Part shown: piece by piece, positions 17,810-25,883 of the stretch | Numbering within the stretch: position 1 is the stretch's first letter | How the letters are laid out: every line of letters starts with the position of its first letter | Assembly (NCBI RefSeq): GCF_003351025.1 | Contig: NZ_QPCG01000004.1 | Span: 620,001 to 684,000, forward strand | DNA from: Mucilaginibacter endophyticus | GTDB taxonomy: Bacteria; Bacteroidota; Bacteroidia; Sphingobacteriales; Sphingobacteriaceae | DNA: 64,000 bases | Direction: 5' to 3' | Position numbers and translations under genes: made by a program | Notes under the pieces: generated by a model | Told to the model about the DNA's origin: nothing | The model's input: only the letters and a program-made list of their open reading frames with translations | The model's database searches: none

Positions 17810-18238
17810 TTAGAGGATGCTTACCCGCTCTATCCCATTGTTAATCCCTGCCCTGATCATATTGCCATAACCATCATCAGGCAAAAACCGGGTGAAACTT
17901 AAACCCAATTGATAGTTTTCAAGCGCCTTGTCAAGGTTCTTCAGATCCTCATGGCATTTAGCTATGTTAAGGTAAAGTGAGGGATAAACCGCTTTTACCT
18001 CGTCCCCTTCTATACCAAGCGCAAGGTTTAGAGCTGTTTCATCCCATTTTAGTTTATCTGCAACACTTTGTTGGTGCCGGGCAACGTAGTGGGCGGCAAT
18101 AAACTTTTCTGTGGTATTGGTTGCTTCATCCCATGCCTGATGGAACAGGGCCGATGCTTCATTTGGTTTGCCTTCGCCTTCTAATAACATTCCTTGCCCG
18201 CAAAGTTTGTTAACGTGGTTTTCGGGGTCGATTTGCAT
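17810..18238 (-). CDS. Small TPR-like protein
   Basis: I start the gene at ATG 18238 (MQIDPENHVN, 142 residues). A longer frame runs upstream into a family A repeat, which argues against it. Residues 5-40 and 80-115 form helical pairs with TPR character (GKPNEASALFHQAWDEA, YLNIAKCHEDLKNLDKALENYQ). No enzymatic motif is visible. It probably binds another protein in the cytosol; the partner is unknown. Confidence 0.8.
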   Translation of the reverse strand: MQIDPENHVNKLCGQGMLLEGEGKPNEASALFHQAWDEATNTTEKFIAAHYVARHQQSVADKLKWDETALNLALGIEGDEVKAVYPSLYLNIAKCHEDLKNLDKALENYQLGLSFTRFLPDDGYGNMIRAGINNGIERVSIL

Positions 18239-18343
18239 GTGGATGCTGGGCTTGTAATTTTCGTGAATTAAATTTATGATTTTGGGAACATAAGTAAGTA
18301 AAAGATTAACAATGTTATTATAAAAATGATGAAGGTAAAAAAA

Positions 18344-18427
18344 TGTCATTGCTAGCGCAGCGCGGCAATCGCATGCTATACAGAGCGGCTATGCTTCCGT
18401 GCGATTGCTTCGTTCCTCGCAATGACA
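18344..18427. repeat. Family A inverted repeat, copy 4
   Basis: Short-type left arm (TAGCGCAGCGCGGCAATC) and GAGGA-type right arm (minus strand GAGGAACGAAGCAATC). Confidence 0.85.
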
Positions 18428-18455
18428 TGGTTTATGTCTGTTTGTATTACTCTTA

Positions 18456-18488
18456 AAACAAAAACGGCCCGGATAAACCGGGCCGTTA
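18456..18488 (-). terminator. Terminator of the sdhCAB operon
   Basis: AACGGCCCGG with CCGGGCCGTT; on the minus strand it is followed by a T tract. Confidence 0.85.
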
Positions 18489-18511
18489 CTATATCTTAAA
18501 CAAAAGGTCAA

Positions 18512-19297
18512 TTAATGACCCTGTTCGTGTACTTCATCTTCCCTGAACAGTTTCGCGCTGAAATAGTCGTTGTTCATGCGGGCAATGTTGGTCAATTTAA
18601 TTTCCTTAGGGCACTCGGCTTCGCAGGCGCCGGTGTTGGTACAGCTACCAAAACCTTCTTCGTCCATTTGAGCAACCATTGATTGCACACGACGGTAGCG
18701 CTCTGGCTGACCTTGTGGTAATAAACCTAACTGGGTGATCTTAGCTGATACGAACAGCATTGCCGAAGCATTTTTACAAGCCGCAACGCATGCTCCGCAA
18801 CCGATACAGGTAGCCGAGTTGAAAGCCTCATCGGCAATAACCTTAGGGATTGGGATTGCATTACCATCGGGTACACCACCTGTGTTTACCGAAACGTAAC
18901 CGCCTGCCTGCTGGATCCTGTCAAAAGCTGAACGGTCAACCGCTAAGTCTTTTACGATAGGGAATGCTTCAGCGCGCCATGGCTCAATGGTGATAGTTTC
19001 GCCATCGTGGAAGGTACGCATGTGCAGCTGGCAGGTAGTGATACCGCGTTTTGGTCCGTGTGGGTGGCCGTTGATATATAATGAACACATACCGCAGATA
19101 CCCTCGCGGCAGTCGTGGTCAAAGTTAATTGGCTCATCGCCTTTATGGGTAAGGCTTTCGTTAACCACGTCGAGCATTTCAAGGAACGACATGTCAGGCG
19201 AAATATTTTCGGCTTTGTAGCTTACAAATTTACCCGAGGTTTGAGCATTTTTTTGACGCCATACTTTAAGCGTCAGGTTCATATTTCCGTTACTCAT
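18512..19297 (-). CDS. sdhB: Succinate dehydrogenase / fumarate reductase iron-sulfur subunit
   Basis: The 261-residue protein carries a [2Fe-2S] ligand set at Cys63, Cys68, Cys71 and Cys89. The CxxCxxCxxxC motif at Cys164-174 and Cys219, Cys225, Cys229 supply the [4Fe-4S] and [3Fe-4S] clusters. It passes electrons between SdhA and the membrane haem subunit. It is the last gene of sdhC, sdhA, sdhB and is followed by a terminator. Confidence 0.97.
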   Translation of the reverse strand: MSNGNMNLTLKVWRQKNAQTSGKFVSYKAENISPDMSFLEMLDVVNESLTHKGDEPINFDHDCREGICGMCSLYINGHPHGPKRGITTCQLHMRTFHDGETITIEPWRAEAFPIVKDLAVDRSAFDRIQQAGGYVSVNTGGVPDGNAIPIPKVIADEAFNSATCIGCGACVAACKNASAMLFVSAKITQLGLLPQGQPERYRRVQSMVAQMDEEGFGSCTNTGACEAECPKEIKLTNIARMNNDYFSAKLFREDEVHEQGH

Positions 19298-19329
19298 CTT
19301 TGTTTTAGATTTGAGTTATCGTTGTTTTT

Positions 19330-19401
19330 GTTGATTGAGTGAGTAGTTGATTGGGTGAAGGGTTTAACTTTATCAACCACCCACCTAATCAACCATTCTC
19401 T
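19330..19401. repeat. GGTTGATT-type inverted repeat between sdhA and sdhB
   Basis: GTTGATTGAGTGAGTAGTTG on the left and CACCTAATCAACCATTCTC on the right, inside the sdh operon. Confidence 0.7.
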
Positions 19402-19403
19402 AA

Positions 19404-21338
19404 TTAAGCATAGTTTCTTTGAGACAGGTGAACTGCTTCAAATGTCAATTGCTCTTTATGCAATTCTTCCGGCTGATTTTCACCTTTGAATTCCCAGGCA
19501 GCTACAAACGCGAAGTTTTCATCATCACGTAGTGCTTCGCCATCTGCAGTTTGTGATTCAACCCTGAAGTGGCCACCGCATGATTCTTTACGCATTAAAG
19601 CGTCATCTATCATCAGCTCGCCAAGTTCAATGAAATCGGCCACGCGGCCAGCTCTTTCTAACGAAGCATTTACCTCTTCGTTTTCGCCGGTTACGATAGC
19701 GTTTTTCCAGAAATCAGCTTTCAATGCCTGAATCAGGCCTTTTGCTTTTCTCAAACCTTCGTCGGTACGGGCCATACCGCAATATTCCCACATAATGTGG
19801 CCAAGCTCGCGGTGGTATTCGTTAGTAGTTTTAGTACCTTTAAGGGCCAGTAATTTATTTACGTGGTCAACTACGTCTTTTTTGGTGGCTGCAAAAGCTG
19901 GGTGGTTAGTGTCAACCTTTTTAGGGCCGATCTTAGCCAGGTAATCACCAAGGGTATAAGGGATCACGAAGTAGCCATCTGATAAACCCTGCATCAGTGC
20001 AGATGCACCAAGGCGGTTAGCACCGTGATCAGAGAAGTTACACTCGCCCAAAGCATATAAGCCGGGGATTGTAGTGCTCAGGTTATAATCAACCCAAAGA
20101 CCGCCCATGGTATAGTGAACCGCAGGGTAAATACGCATTGGCTGTTTATACGGGTTCTCATCGGTGATCTGGATATACATATCAAACAAGTTACCGTATT
20201 TGGCTTTAACGGTTTCTTCGCCTAAACGCTTAATAGCATCGGCAAAGTCAAGGAATACTGCGAAGCCCGAACCTCCTACACCTTTACCTTCTTCAACCAT
20301 TTCCTTAGCGTTACGTGAAGCCACGTCGCGCGGAACAAGGTTACCGAAAGCCGGGTATTTACGCTCAAGGAAATAATCGCGATCGTCCTCTTTAACCTGG
20401 TCTGCTTTCAAAGTGCCTTTGCGTAATTGCTCGGCAATTTCAACAGTTTTAGGAGCCCATACCCTACCGTCGTTACGCAGCGACTCAGACATCAGCGTTA
20501 GCTTAGACTGGTGATCGCCGGTTACCGGGATACAGGTTGGGTGAATTTGAGTATAGCAAGGGTTACCGAAGAAAGCACCGCGTTTGTGTGCCCTCCAGGC
20601 TGCCGTTACGTTTGAGCCAATAGCGTTTGTTGACAGGTAGAATACGTTGCTGTAACCGCCGGTACATAACAATACCGCATGACCATCGTGGGTATCAATG
20701 GCGCCGGTTAGCATATTACGGGTAACAATACCTTTGGCGTGGCCGTCGATAGTTACCACGTCAAGCATTTCGTGGCGGGTATACATTTTTACCTTACCGG
20801 CATGGATCTGGCGGTTAAGGGCAGAGTAAGCGCCTAATAAAAGCTGCTGTCCTGTCTGGCCCCTTGCGTAGAAAGTACGGGATACCTGTGAACCTCCGAA
20901 TGAACGGTTATCCAGCAAGCCGCCGTATTCGCGGGCAAAAGGTACGCCTTGTGCAACGCACTGGTCAATAATGTTTACCGAAACTTCGGCCAAACGGTGA
21001 ACGTTTGATTCGCGGGCGCGGTAGTCGCCGCCTTTAATGGTATCGTAAAATAAACGGAAAACACTGTCGCCGTCGTTCTGATAGTTTTTAGCGGCATTGA
21101 TACCACCTTGTGCCGCAATAGAGTGCGCACGGCGGGGGCTGTCCTGAAAACAAAATGCCTTAACGTTGTAACCCAGCTCGCCCAAGGTGGCAGCTGCCGA
21201 AGCGCCTGCCAAGCCGGTACCTACAATAATGATATCGTATTTACGCTTGTTGGCGGGGTTAACCAGCTTCAGATCAAATTTATGCTTGCTCCATTTTTCG
21301 GCTAATGGGCCTTGAGGAATTTTAGCATCTAATGTCAT
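19404..21338 (-). CDS. sdhA: Succinate dehydrogenase / fumarate reductase flavoprotein subunit
   Basis: The 644-residue protein has the FAD motif VGTGLAGASAAATLGELGY (from residue 40) and RRAHSIAAQGGINAAKNYQN, where the histidine before SIAAQGG is the usual covalent FAD attachment site. ACYTQIHPTCIP-like substrate residues (CYTQIHPTCIP) and HYTMGGLWVD are also present. It oxidises succinate to fumarate in the citric acid cycle. The sequence is of the class that goes with a single b558-type membrane subunit. Confidence 0.97.
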   Translation of the reverse strand: MTLDAKIPQGPLAEKWSKHKFDLKLVNPANKRKYDIIIVGTGLAGASAAATLGELGYNVKAFCFQDSPRRAHSIAAQGGINAAKNYQNDGDSVFRLFYDTIKGGDYRARESNVHRLAEVSVNIIDQCVAQGVPFAREYGGLLDNRSFGGSQVSRTFYARGQTGQQLLLGAYSALNRQIHAGKVKMYTRHEMLDVVTIDGHAKGIVTRNMLTGAIDTHDGHAVLLCTGGYSNVFYLSTNAIGSNVTAAWRAHKRGAFFGNPCYTQIHPTCIPVTGDHQSKLTLMSESLRNDGRVWAPKTVEIAEQLRKGTLKADQVKEDDRDYFLERKYPAFGNLVPRDVASRNAKEMVEEGKGVGGSGFAVFLDFADAIKRLGEETVKAKYGNLFDMYIQITDENPYKQPMRIYPAVHYTMGGLWVDYNLSTTIPGLYALGECNFSDHGANRLGASALMQGLSDGYFVIPYTLGDYLAKIGPKKVDTNHPAFAATKKDVVDHVNKLLALKGTKTTNEYHRELGHIMWEYCGMARTDEGLRKAKGLIQALKADFWKNAIVTGENEEVNASLERAGRVADFIELGELMIDDALMRKESCGGHFRVESQTADGEALRDDENFAFVAAWEFKGENQPEELHKEQLTFEAVHLSQRNYA

Positions 21339-21379
21339 CTCTTTTTGTATTTATGTTTATGGCTTTTGGCCAGCTAAAC

Positions 21380-22171
21380 TTAGTGAGCTCCCTGGGTTGA
21401 TAAATAGTAATAATAAACCGGCATGGCGGCAAAAGCAAGCGGAATAATAACCGCGAACAGCCATGTGCCAATAAAATAAACTACCGGAGTATATTTACGG
21501 TGTACCCAGCCCAGCGTACGGAACGCGCTCTGGAAACCATGTAACAAGTGAAATGCTACAGCGCCCATGGCTATTACGTAAAATATAACGTAAATAAGGT
21601 TGCTGAAGCTATAAGCAACACGTGCGTGCAAGTCCTTTACCCTAACAACTTCCACATTGTTTTCGGTTGATACCGAGTGACTGAATTCGGCGTTAGCAGG
21701 AGTATAATCACTAACTTTTGTTTCGCCTGTTGCCAGATCGGTACGGTACTCTTTAAAGCCCATGGTTTTGTCGTTGTGGTAACGGAACCAGAAATCGCCC
21801 ATGTGGATAACGATAAACAGGAACATGATTGAACCTAAAAGGCCCATGTTTTTTGATGACCATGAGGCATCAGATTTTGCCGCTACTGCATAGCGTACCG
21901 GGCGGGCTTTACGGTTTTTGACAGTCAGGATCAGGCCGTATAGTGCATGCACCAAAATAGAAAGGTACAACAGGTATGCTATAACTTCAATAGGCGGGAA
22001 ATGCGTAAGGAAGTTGGCATACACGTTAAAACTGAAACCGTTATCGTTGTTAAACAATAGCAGGTTGCCGCCTACGTGCACAATTAAAAACGTGCACAGA
22101 AACAAGCCTGTTAAAGCCATGATCAGCTTTTTGCCCAGCGACGAGTTTAAGGTTTGTTTGAATTCGCTCAT
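21380..22171 (-). CDS. sdhC: Succinate dehydrogenase cytochrome b subunit (b558 type)
   Basis: The 263-residue protein has five hydrophobic segments and conserved histidines in TGLFLCTFLIVHVGGN, IHMGDFWFRYH and AFHLLHGFQSAF, which fit dihaem ligation as in the Bacillus/Wolinella b558 subunits. It anchors SdhAB to the inner membrane and exchanges electrons with menaquinone. It is the first gene of the operon; a TACTTTTG box lies 20 bases before its ATG. Confidence 0.95.
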   Translation of the reverse strand: MSEFKQTLNSSLGKKLIMALTGLFLCTFLIVHVGGNLLLFNNDNGFSFNVYANFLTHFPPIEVIAYLLYLSILVHALYGLILTVKNRKARPVRYAVAAKSDASWSSKNMGLLGSIMFLFIVIHMGDFWFRYHNDKTMGFKEYRTDLATGETKVSDYTPANAEFSHSVSTENNVEVVRVKDLHARVAYSFSNLIYVIFYVIAMGAVAFHLLHGFQSAFRTLGWVHRKYTPVVYFIGTWLFAVIIPLAFAAMPVYYYYLSTQGAH

Positions 22172-22191
22172 TATGAATTGGATTTATAAGG

Positions 22192-22199
22192 CAAAAGTA
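22192..22199 (-). promoter_or_regulatory. TACTTTTG -7 box of sdhCAB
   Basis: TAnnTTTG match on the minus strand, 20 bases before the sdhC start. Confidence 0.55.
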
Positions 22200-22339
22200 T
22201 TTATTAAATAACAAAACATAGAAGAGGTTTTGGCTTATTGAACACCAAAAATCTATTTAGAATCAATCTAAAGCAATGCGTTCTTTTTTTATGCCAATTA
22301 TGCCTGTTGTACTATATTAGTGCTGTCTAAATTTTATCT

Positions 22340-23488
22340 ATGAAATATTTTTCGGTTGTTTTACTTGCCCTTACCATCAGCGGATGCACTACCAAATACG
22401 CTCATGTTGAGTTTGAAGGAACCGCTAAAGGCGTTAAAAGCGGCGTATTTATTGTTAAAGACCATTCAAAAAACTCGCTTTACGGAGTAAATATTAAAGA
22501 TGGCAAATTTCATATAGAAAGCAAGGTGCTTGAGGTGCCCGGCTATTATGTGATGGATATAACCGATGATGCCAATTCGCGGGAGCAGCACAATCCCTTT
22601 GAGATTTACCTGGAAGATGGGAAATATTCCATTGAGGCCGAAGCGGATAAGCTTGCAAATTACCCCAAAATAACCGCCCCCTCATCTGCTACGCAACAGC
22701 AGTTAACAGCATTTTATACCATGGTTGACCAGATGAATGGCGACCTGAACCAAAAACTGGCCGAGCTAAACGCTAAAGTTAACAGTAAAGCATCTGATGC
22801 CTTACCCAAGGATCAGTTTAACGCCCTCCTTAATTCGGTATCTGAACTGGAGGGTAAAAAGTATGGTATAGTGGAGCAGGCATTTGAAAAGTATGTAACC
22901 GAAAACCCACAGAATACCATAGGCGCGCATGTTATGCTGAGGCAGGATTATGAAAGCGATCCGGTTTTTTATAACAAGATCTACCAGAAATTTAGCCCGG
23001 CAGTTAAGGCTACCGAAGATGGCAAAGAGATTGGTGATAAATTAAGTAAACTGATAAAATTGGTACCCGGCCACGAAGCGCCACCCATTGCAGGGAAATT
23101 GATAGATGGTAAGCCTTTTGATCCGAAGGGCATGCACAAGAAAATTTTCCTGGTGGACTTTTGGAGGGCAGGAAACCAGATTGCCCGGATCAACCATGCT
23201 GAAATTAAAACTATGCTTAAAGACCTCGGCAAAGGTGGCTTTGAAGTGATCAGCGTATCGATGGATACCAAACGGGATTGGTGGACAACCGCCGTTGATG
23301 AAGATAAAATAACCTGGACACAGGTATCAGACCTGAAAGGCGATGATTCGCCTAATACCCAGAACTGGAGCGTAACCCGGCTGCCACGCTATGATTTGGT
23401 TGATGGCGATTGGCATATCATTGAGCGGGACATTACTTTTAGCCAGGTTTATTTAGAAGTTCAGCAGTATTTAAAAAAGCATCGTTAA
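22340..23488 (+). CDS. TlpA-like thioredoxin-fold lipoprotein lacking the CxxC motif
   Basis: The 382-residue protein has a lipobox ending at Cys16 (ISGC). Residues about 20-110 are beta-rich like the DUF4369 domain common in front of Bacteroidota TlpA proteins. A helical linker and a thioredoxin-like domain from about 245 (PGHEAPPIAGKLIDG) follow. At the active site VDFW275RAGNQIAR replaces the usual VDFWASWCGPCR, so both cysteines are gone (Asn279 and Ala282). The cis-proline segment RLPRYDLVD remains. A redox role at this site is excluded; binding or structural work is inference. It converges with pdeM, overlapping by 4 bp. Confidence 0.85.
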   Translation: MKYFSVVLLALTISGCTTKYAHVEFEGTAKGVKSGVFIVKDHSKNSLYGVNIKDGKFHIESKVLEVPGYYVMDITDDANSREQHNPFEIYLEDGKYSIEAEADKLANYPKITAPSSATQQQLTAFYTMVDQMNGDLNQKLAELNAKVNSKASDALPKDQFNALLNSVSELEGKKYGIVEQAFEKYVTENPQNTIGAHVMLRQDYESDPVFYNKIYQKFSPAVKATEDGKEIGDKLSKLIKLVPGHEAPPIAGKLIDGKPFDPKGMHKKIFLVDFWRAGNQIARINHAEIKTMLKDLGKGGFEVISVSMDTKRDWWTTAVDEDKITWTQVSDLKGDDSPNTQNWSVTRLPRYDLVDGDWHIIERDITFSQVYLEVQQYLKKHR

Positions 23489-24144
23489 GCAATAGCCACA
23501 ACCTTATCTTTTAAAACGGCGAAGATCCTGTCGGTTTGAACACTGCGGATAGCTATCCGGCCGGTAAATTTTCCGAACGAGGGCAAGACCCCCTGTTTGC
23601 TTCCAAAGGCAAAACAAGGGAGCGTAATGCTTTGGCGCGCCTTGCCGCTCAGGTTTACCCCGGGGTGGATGTGCCCGCAGAAAACGTAACCCGCTTTTTC
23701 CTCCTGATCATTGGCCAGCGGATGGTGCATCATCAGGAATGGGCCTATCAATAGTTCGTCGTGCAGCTCGATATTCAGGTTGTGGTAATGTTTATCGGCA
23801 ATGATATCATGATTGCCCCGGATCAGCACAATCTGTAATGCCGGGAACTGGCTTCTCCAAAGAATAAACCAATCCCAATCGTTATTCATATCGCTATGGA
23901 ACAGATCCCCCAGAAAAATTAACTTCTCCGGTTTGTATTCGTAAATCAGGTCCGACAGTACAGCCAGGTCGCTTTGCTCCATATCGCGCGGTACTGCTAT
24001 GCCCGCCTTGCGGAAATGCCCAACCTTGCCCAAATGCACATCTGCAATGATCAGGGCGTTTTGTTGATGCCAGTAAATAGCTTTTTGTGGTAATAATAAA
24101 AGATCCTGCCCCAGCAGGTTAAAAGAAGTAGCCGCACTAATCAT
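23485..24144 (-). CDS. pdeM: PdeM-like metallophosphoesterase (ligase-associated DNA damage response)
   Basis: I use ATG 24144, giving 219 residues starting MISAATSFNLLGQDLLLL; the upstream part of the frame is unlike the family and runs through the promoter box. Metal-binding motifs are ADVHLGK, GDLFHSDMN, RGNHD and CGHIHPG. GHFRKAGIAVP is characteristic of the endonuclease group named PdeM, which usually lies beside an ATP-dependent ligase, an exonuclease and an Lhr-like helicase. None of these is nearby here. The 3' end overlaps the convergent lipoprotein gene by 4 bp. Confidence 0.9.
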   Translation of the reverse strand: MISAATSFNLLGQDLLLLPQKAIYWHQQNALIIADVHLGKVGHFRKAGIAVPRDMEQSDLAVLSDLIYEYKPEKLIFLGDLFHSDMNNDWDWFILWRSQFPALQIVLIRGNHDIIADKHYHNLNIELHDELLIGPFLMMHHPLANDQEEKAGYVFCGHIHPGVNLSGKARQSITLPCFAFGSKQGVLPSFGKFTGRIAIRSVQTDRIFAVLKDKVVAIA

Positions 24145-24149
24145 TAAGG

Positions 24150-24157
24150 CAAATGTA
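24150..24157 (-). promoter_or_regulatory. TACATTTG -7 box of pdeM
   Basis: TAnnTTTG match, five bases before the ATG on the minus strand. Confidence 0.5.
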
Positions 24158-24881
24158 CTACGAAATTTTAAGTTGATTGATTCTGTTGATCCACATATAA
24201 AAATTTTGTCATGCTGGGTGGAAGAAAATAGAGATCGGTGAAGGTCAAATGACATATCCGCCGCGTCATTATAAGGCACGAAGCAATCGCGCAGAGGCAG
24301 GTAACGACTATTGTTGTAATGAACTTACATCGTCGCGCTCTTGGCCGCGCGGGGCCAGGTACTTTTGTCGCCACAAAAGTACCCAAAAAGGCTTGCAGCA
24401 GAAAGGCTTCTTTGCGCACACCCTACCCTAAGTCCACCGCCCGGCCCTTGCCCTGCAAAACGAACAGAACCACGGGCTGCAATTATTTTGCCCCGATTCG
24501 CCCTATCCCCAGCTTCTGCAAAAACTTGCTATGCCCCTGCAGCCGCACGTTCCCCACATTGTTCTGCCCGCTTTCACCCGAAGCTGCTCTGCTGCGAAAA
24601 ACATCCGGTTTTAATTATGTCATGGGTAGGTACGAAGGATCTTCTACACCATGCACGACGGCTCTGTATATTGAAGAAGATTCTTCGCTTTCGCTCAGAA
24701 TGACAGCCGCTTTTAAATATGTTATCAGGTGCTCATTTCTGTCAATAAACAAAAGTTTATTATTTTTTTATTTTGGGTGTAACCTGTTTAAAAAACGTGT
24801 GGTCATAGTTTACAAATACGCCACAACGGGGTATTTGCAGAGATAAAGAACAATATTAACTTAATTAAAAAAACAAATATT
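24158..24881. repeat. Repeat-rich gap with no gene
   Basis: Several frames are open here, but they have no start context or family signature and follow repeat sequence. At 24358-24383 GGTACTTTTGT and ACAAAAGTACC form an 11-bp-arm hairpin, a motif I recall from other Bacteroidota genomes. From 24619 to 24706 lies an inverted copy of the TTCTGAGCGA-type repeat also found at 48661-48741 (ending GAAGATTCTTCGCTTTCGC, then TCAGAATGACAG). The GC-rich stretch 24420-24600 is not explained. Confidence 0.6.
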
Positions 24882-25259
24882 ATGGGCGCAGGTGAATTGG
24901 GTGTATTAGCAGGAATAATAATACCCCTCAGCTTATTCGCAATGATCTTCGGGATCGTTTATTTAAACAAACGGGAGAAATTAGCAATGATCGAAAGAAA
25001 CATGGATCCAAGGAGTTATAAACCGCAGTCGGCTCCTTATCAAAATTTAAAATGGGGCTTGCTGCTCATCGGTTCAGGTATCGGCTTGTTTTTAGCCTAT
25101 GTTTTAAACCGTGGTATATTCAATAGTTTTGATGACGATGTTTTCTTTTTATATGTATCGCTAATAGCTGTTTTTGGAGGAGCCGGTCTGTTTTTATCAT
25201 ACCGCATCGAAAAAAGGGAAGTGCTTGATAAAGAAGAGCAGCGTATCGAGAAATTATAA
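24882..25259 (+). CDS. DUF6249-like small membrane protein
   Basis: The 125-residue protein has three hydrophobic segments at about residues 7-28, 58-76 and 86-106, with charged stretches between and after. ERNMDPRSYKP in the first loop resembles the DUF6249 proteins of Bacteroidota, whose function is unknown. The gene stands alone, with a terminator 17 bp after the stop. Confidence 0.75.
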   Translation: MGAGELGVLAGIIIPLSLFAMIFGIVYLNKREKLAMIERNMDPRSYKPQSAPYQNLKWGLLLIGSGIGLFLAYVLNRGIFNSFDDDVFFLYVSLIAVFGGAGLFLSYRIEKREVLDKEEQRIEKL

Positions 25260-25275
25260 TAACACATTAGTGAGT

Positions 25276-25308
25276 AAAGCCCCGGTCAAAAGAACGGGGC
25301 TTTTTTTG
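25276..25308 (+). terminator. Intrinsic terminator
   Basis: AAGCCCCGGT, short loop, ACGGGGCTT, then seven T. Confidence 0.88.
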
Positions 25309-25367
25309 TTGAGAGTTATCGCTGTAAAGCACGGATGGCTGATTGCCAGAAAAGTATTTTGAGTGTT

Positions 25368-25883
25368 CTACTCAATCCCGTACCGCTCTTTAAATAAATT
25401 TAAATGATGACGTTCATGTCCGGCCAGCATATACACAAATGATGCAACGGTAAAAAGGTGGTTACTGGCAATCCCGGTGCGGGCTAATTGCTCATCGGTG
25501 AAAGCTTTAACCATATACAGGTTACCCTGGCGTAAGGCCCGGAACTCTTCGGCAAGGTCTTTTATATCCTGGCTATTAAAATCGGTGTTGTTAACATATA
25601 CGTCCTGATCAAAACCAGGTAGTTCGGTATAGTTGCGTGAAAATACCAGCGCGCGGTAGGCAAAGGTTCGCTCGGTATCAATCATGTGGCCCAAAGCCTG
25701 TTTAACTGTCCATTTGTCCGGAGCGTAGGCATATAAACCCTGCTCGTTGGTTAAATTGCTGAACAGCTTGTAGCTGGTATCCATTTGCTGTTCAAGCATG
25801 TTAATTACATCATTGTCGCCAACAAGCCCTACATATCCCGCTGCAAATGGCGAATAATCACCTGGTTTTGGTTTTGTTATCAT
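25368..25883 (-). CDS. DinB family protein
   Basis: The 171-residue four-helix protein has the DinB metal-site pattern: a histidine in ALGHMIDTER and two in GHERHHLNLFKERYG. The family includes thiol-dependent S-transferases and uncharacterised metal proteins. Its start lies 26 bp inside the upstream sensor kinase gene, so the two are co-transcribed and probably translationally coupled. A functional link to the kinase is not obvious. Confidence 0.88.
   Translation of the reverse strand: MITKPKPGDYSPFAAGYVGLVGDNDVINMLEQQMDTSYKLFSNLTNEQGLYAYAPDKWTVKQALGHMIDTERTFAYRALVFSRNYTELPGFDQDVYVNNTDFNSQDIKDLAEEFRALRQGNLYMVKAFTDEQLARTGIASNHLFTVASFVYMLAGHERHHLNLFKERYGIE

Noticed and set aside
22340..23488. 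Frameshift or sequencing error as cause of the missing CxxC
   Set aside because: The frame is intact on both sides with sensible protein sequence and the motif positions are filled by readable residues, so a substitution is the simpler explanation.
24319..24846. Open frame of 175 codons and an overlapping 120-codon frame
   Set aside because: They follow repeat and GC-rich low-complexity sequence, contain no domain, and have no promoter or ribosome-binding context; the translation is rich in Pro, Cys and Arg in a way typical of chance frames.
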